Origin: Acephala macrosclerotiorum
Lineage: Eukaryota > Ascomycota > Leotiomycetes > Helotiales > Mollisiaceae
DNA: 64,000 nt
Direction of reading: 5' to 3'
Assembly: GCA_014904845.1 (NCBI GenBank)
Contig: MU119265.1
Span: 62,001-126,000 of the forward strand
Below are positions 62,776 through 64,000 of the stretch, one piece after another. Position numbers and translations under genes: made by a program. The notes under the pieces were generated by a model, which saw only the letters and a list, made by a program, of their open reading frames with translations, did not search any database and was not told the origin of the DNA. The first letter of the stretch is position 1; each line of letters opens with the position of its first letter.

Positions 62776-64000
62776 TTAGAAGCCATTCGACTTCAAGAAT
62801 TGGAAGATATGCTGGTAAGCCTCCCCGGCAACGTAATGCAAATTCAACCCATGCCCTGCCCCCGGCGCAACATAAACCATACTACTCGGCGCCGCAACCG
62901 GATACAACGAACCCTTCACCGCAGCCGCCTTATTCTCTGGAACCAAACAATTGCTCTGACAAAACGGCAGATCATTCTCTCCATCCACAACATCAATCGG
63001 ACCAGTAAACTCCTTCGCCACGCTCTGGAACATCGAGTTCGTGAATAGCTCGCCGATAGTGAAGGTCTGCTTGGTGGCTTCGGCTGCGACGAGGATGGCA
63101 GGGAGGTAGTTTTGGGCGCGGAAGAAAGCGAATTGGTTTCCGTTGATGGATTCTGAGATTAGGTATCCATTGTTTAAGAGTGGGAAGCGGGCCGGATTGT
63201 TCTCTCGTGCGATGACGAGGTCGAGAGCCGAGAAGAAGTTTGCTTGTCCAGCTGTGTCGACTGAGAATCCGGTGAGGACTGCAGCGTCGAAATCCGTGGG
63301 ATATTGAGCTGTGACTGCATTGGTGAGTTCTGAGCCGAGAGAGTGGCCAACTCCGATAACCTTCTCAAACTTGGTGTTGGCGATAGCACCGCTTCGGAGC
63401 ATCTGGATGAGAGAGTGTCCGATGGAGATCTCGAGGGGTGCTTGGACGACTTGAATTGGATCTGGGTGATCTGAGGCACCGATGCCGAGACGGTCGTAGG
63501 CAAGTGTGGTATAGCCTGCTAGAGCAGCGGCATTTTGGTAGCTGTAATCTGCGGAAAAGAAGTCCCAGTATGACTTGTCAAATCCAACTCCGTGTGTGAG
63601 GAATTGGATGATCGAGGCGTTGGGAGAGCCGGAAGTGGGGTAACAGAGCTTTGCTCCGATGTTGTATGTTCCTGAGATTTCGTGCTTGCCTCCCATGACT
63701 TGCTCGGGAAGAGTTGTGTTGACTTGAAGGAACTCGACGATGGTTTCAGTGACGACAGATTGGTTCTATTGATTATGTTAGCACACTGTTTACTACGAAC
63801 ATAGTTAATCAACAGTTACTCACTGCTGGAACGGGAAAGTTGAGCTGAATGTTCATGGCAGAAGCAACTACAGGAAGCGTGCCTTGGATACATGTTGCAG
63901 CTCCACCAAGCGTCGATGAGACGATGGCGTTATGGAAGCCACCAAAGTACTGAGTAGGATTTGGCAGAGCAGAGGCACCCAAGGCCAAGCTTGCACCGAG
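62776..64000 (-). CDS. Secreted alpha/beta-hydrolase (partial at right edge)
   Basis: Complement join(62776..63765, 63824..>64000); the 58-nt intron 63766-63823 joins the frames in phase 0. 388 codons are visible; the start lies beyond the edge. The visible N-terminus LGASLALGASALPNP looks like the end of a signal peptide, followed by GTLPVVASAMNIQLNFPVPA. The hydrolase fold shows the oxyanion-type THGVGFDKSYWDF, nucleophile elbow GVGHSLGSE (Ser) and the late catalytic His in APGAGHGLNLHY; the acid is probably in DVVDGENDLPF. Substrate unknown; fungi have many such secreted hydrolases with short-chain ester or lipid substrates. No truncation inside the visible part. Confidence 0.88.

Overview
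This window looks like nuclear DNA of a filamentous ascomycete (Pezizomycotina; a leotiomycete is my guess, held weakly). The evidence is short introns (50-117 nt, GT..AG, with CTRAY-type branch sites), typical gene families of this group (a 4-hydroxyphenylpyruvate dioxygenase, Abp1 with two SH3 domains, a Grx3/4-type CGFS glutaredoxin, a hydrolase-NB-ARC-TPR NLR), and long AT-rich blocks whose transposons carry the signature of repeat-induced point mutation (RIP).

Layout. 1-26.6 kb is a gene-rich arm. It holds a TTC36-like TPR protein (partial, minus) head-to-head with HPPD (plus); a 2.7 kb stretch with no gene I can support and a long (TTG)n tract; a large F-box/zinc-finger/low-complexity protein (minus) divergent from Abp1 (plus); a small CYSTM-type cysteine-rich protein (minus) with two nearly identical introns; a RIP-damaged Fot1/pogo-type transposon (16955-19271); a CGFS glutaredoxin; a short F-box-like protein; and an NLR-type STAND protein.

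From about 26.64 to 61.1 kb the window is an extremely AT-rich, gene-free block. It can be resolved into layers: two copies of an LTR retroelement (about 35.37-45.90 kb and 54.51-61.60 kb); at least five copies of a palindrome-rich repeat ('repeat A'); four copies of a 0.77 kb TA-flanked repeat ('repeat B'); a Tc1-like element and a degraded relative; a 0.97 kb inverted-repeat element; and one fully intact Fot1/pogo-type transposon (39873-41837) with identical 91-bp terminal inverted repeats and an unbroken 572-aa transposase. The last is nested in a RIP-mutated repeat B, which is itself nested in a RIP-mutated retroelement. From 61.6 kb normal sequence resumes, with a small Cys-rich ORF behind a good TATA box, a short basic ORF, and a secreted alpha/beta-hydrolase that runs off the right edge.

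The functional highlight is the divergent HPPD/TTC36-like pair: from memory, mouse TTC36 has been reported to protect HPD from degradation, so linkage in a fungus would suggest an ancient partnership. The structural highlights are the hairpin-array repeat, the CpG-sparing RIP spectrum visible by comparing paired copies inside the window, and the intact transposon in a RIP graveyard. Two runs of N (17502-17511 and 34401-34426) mark assembly gaps.
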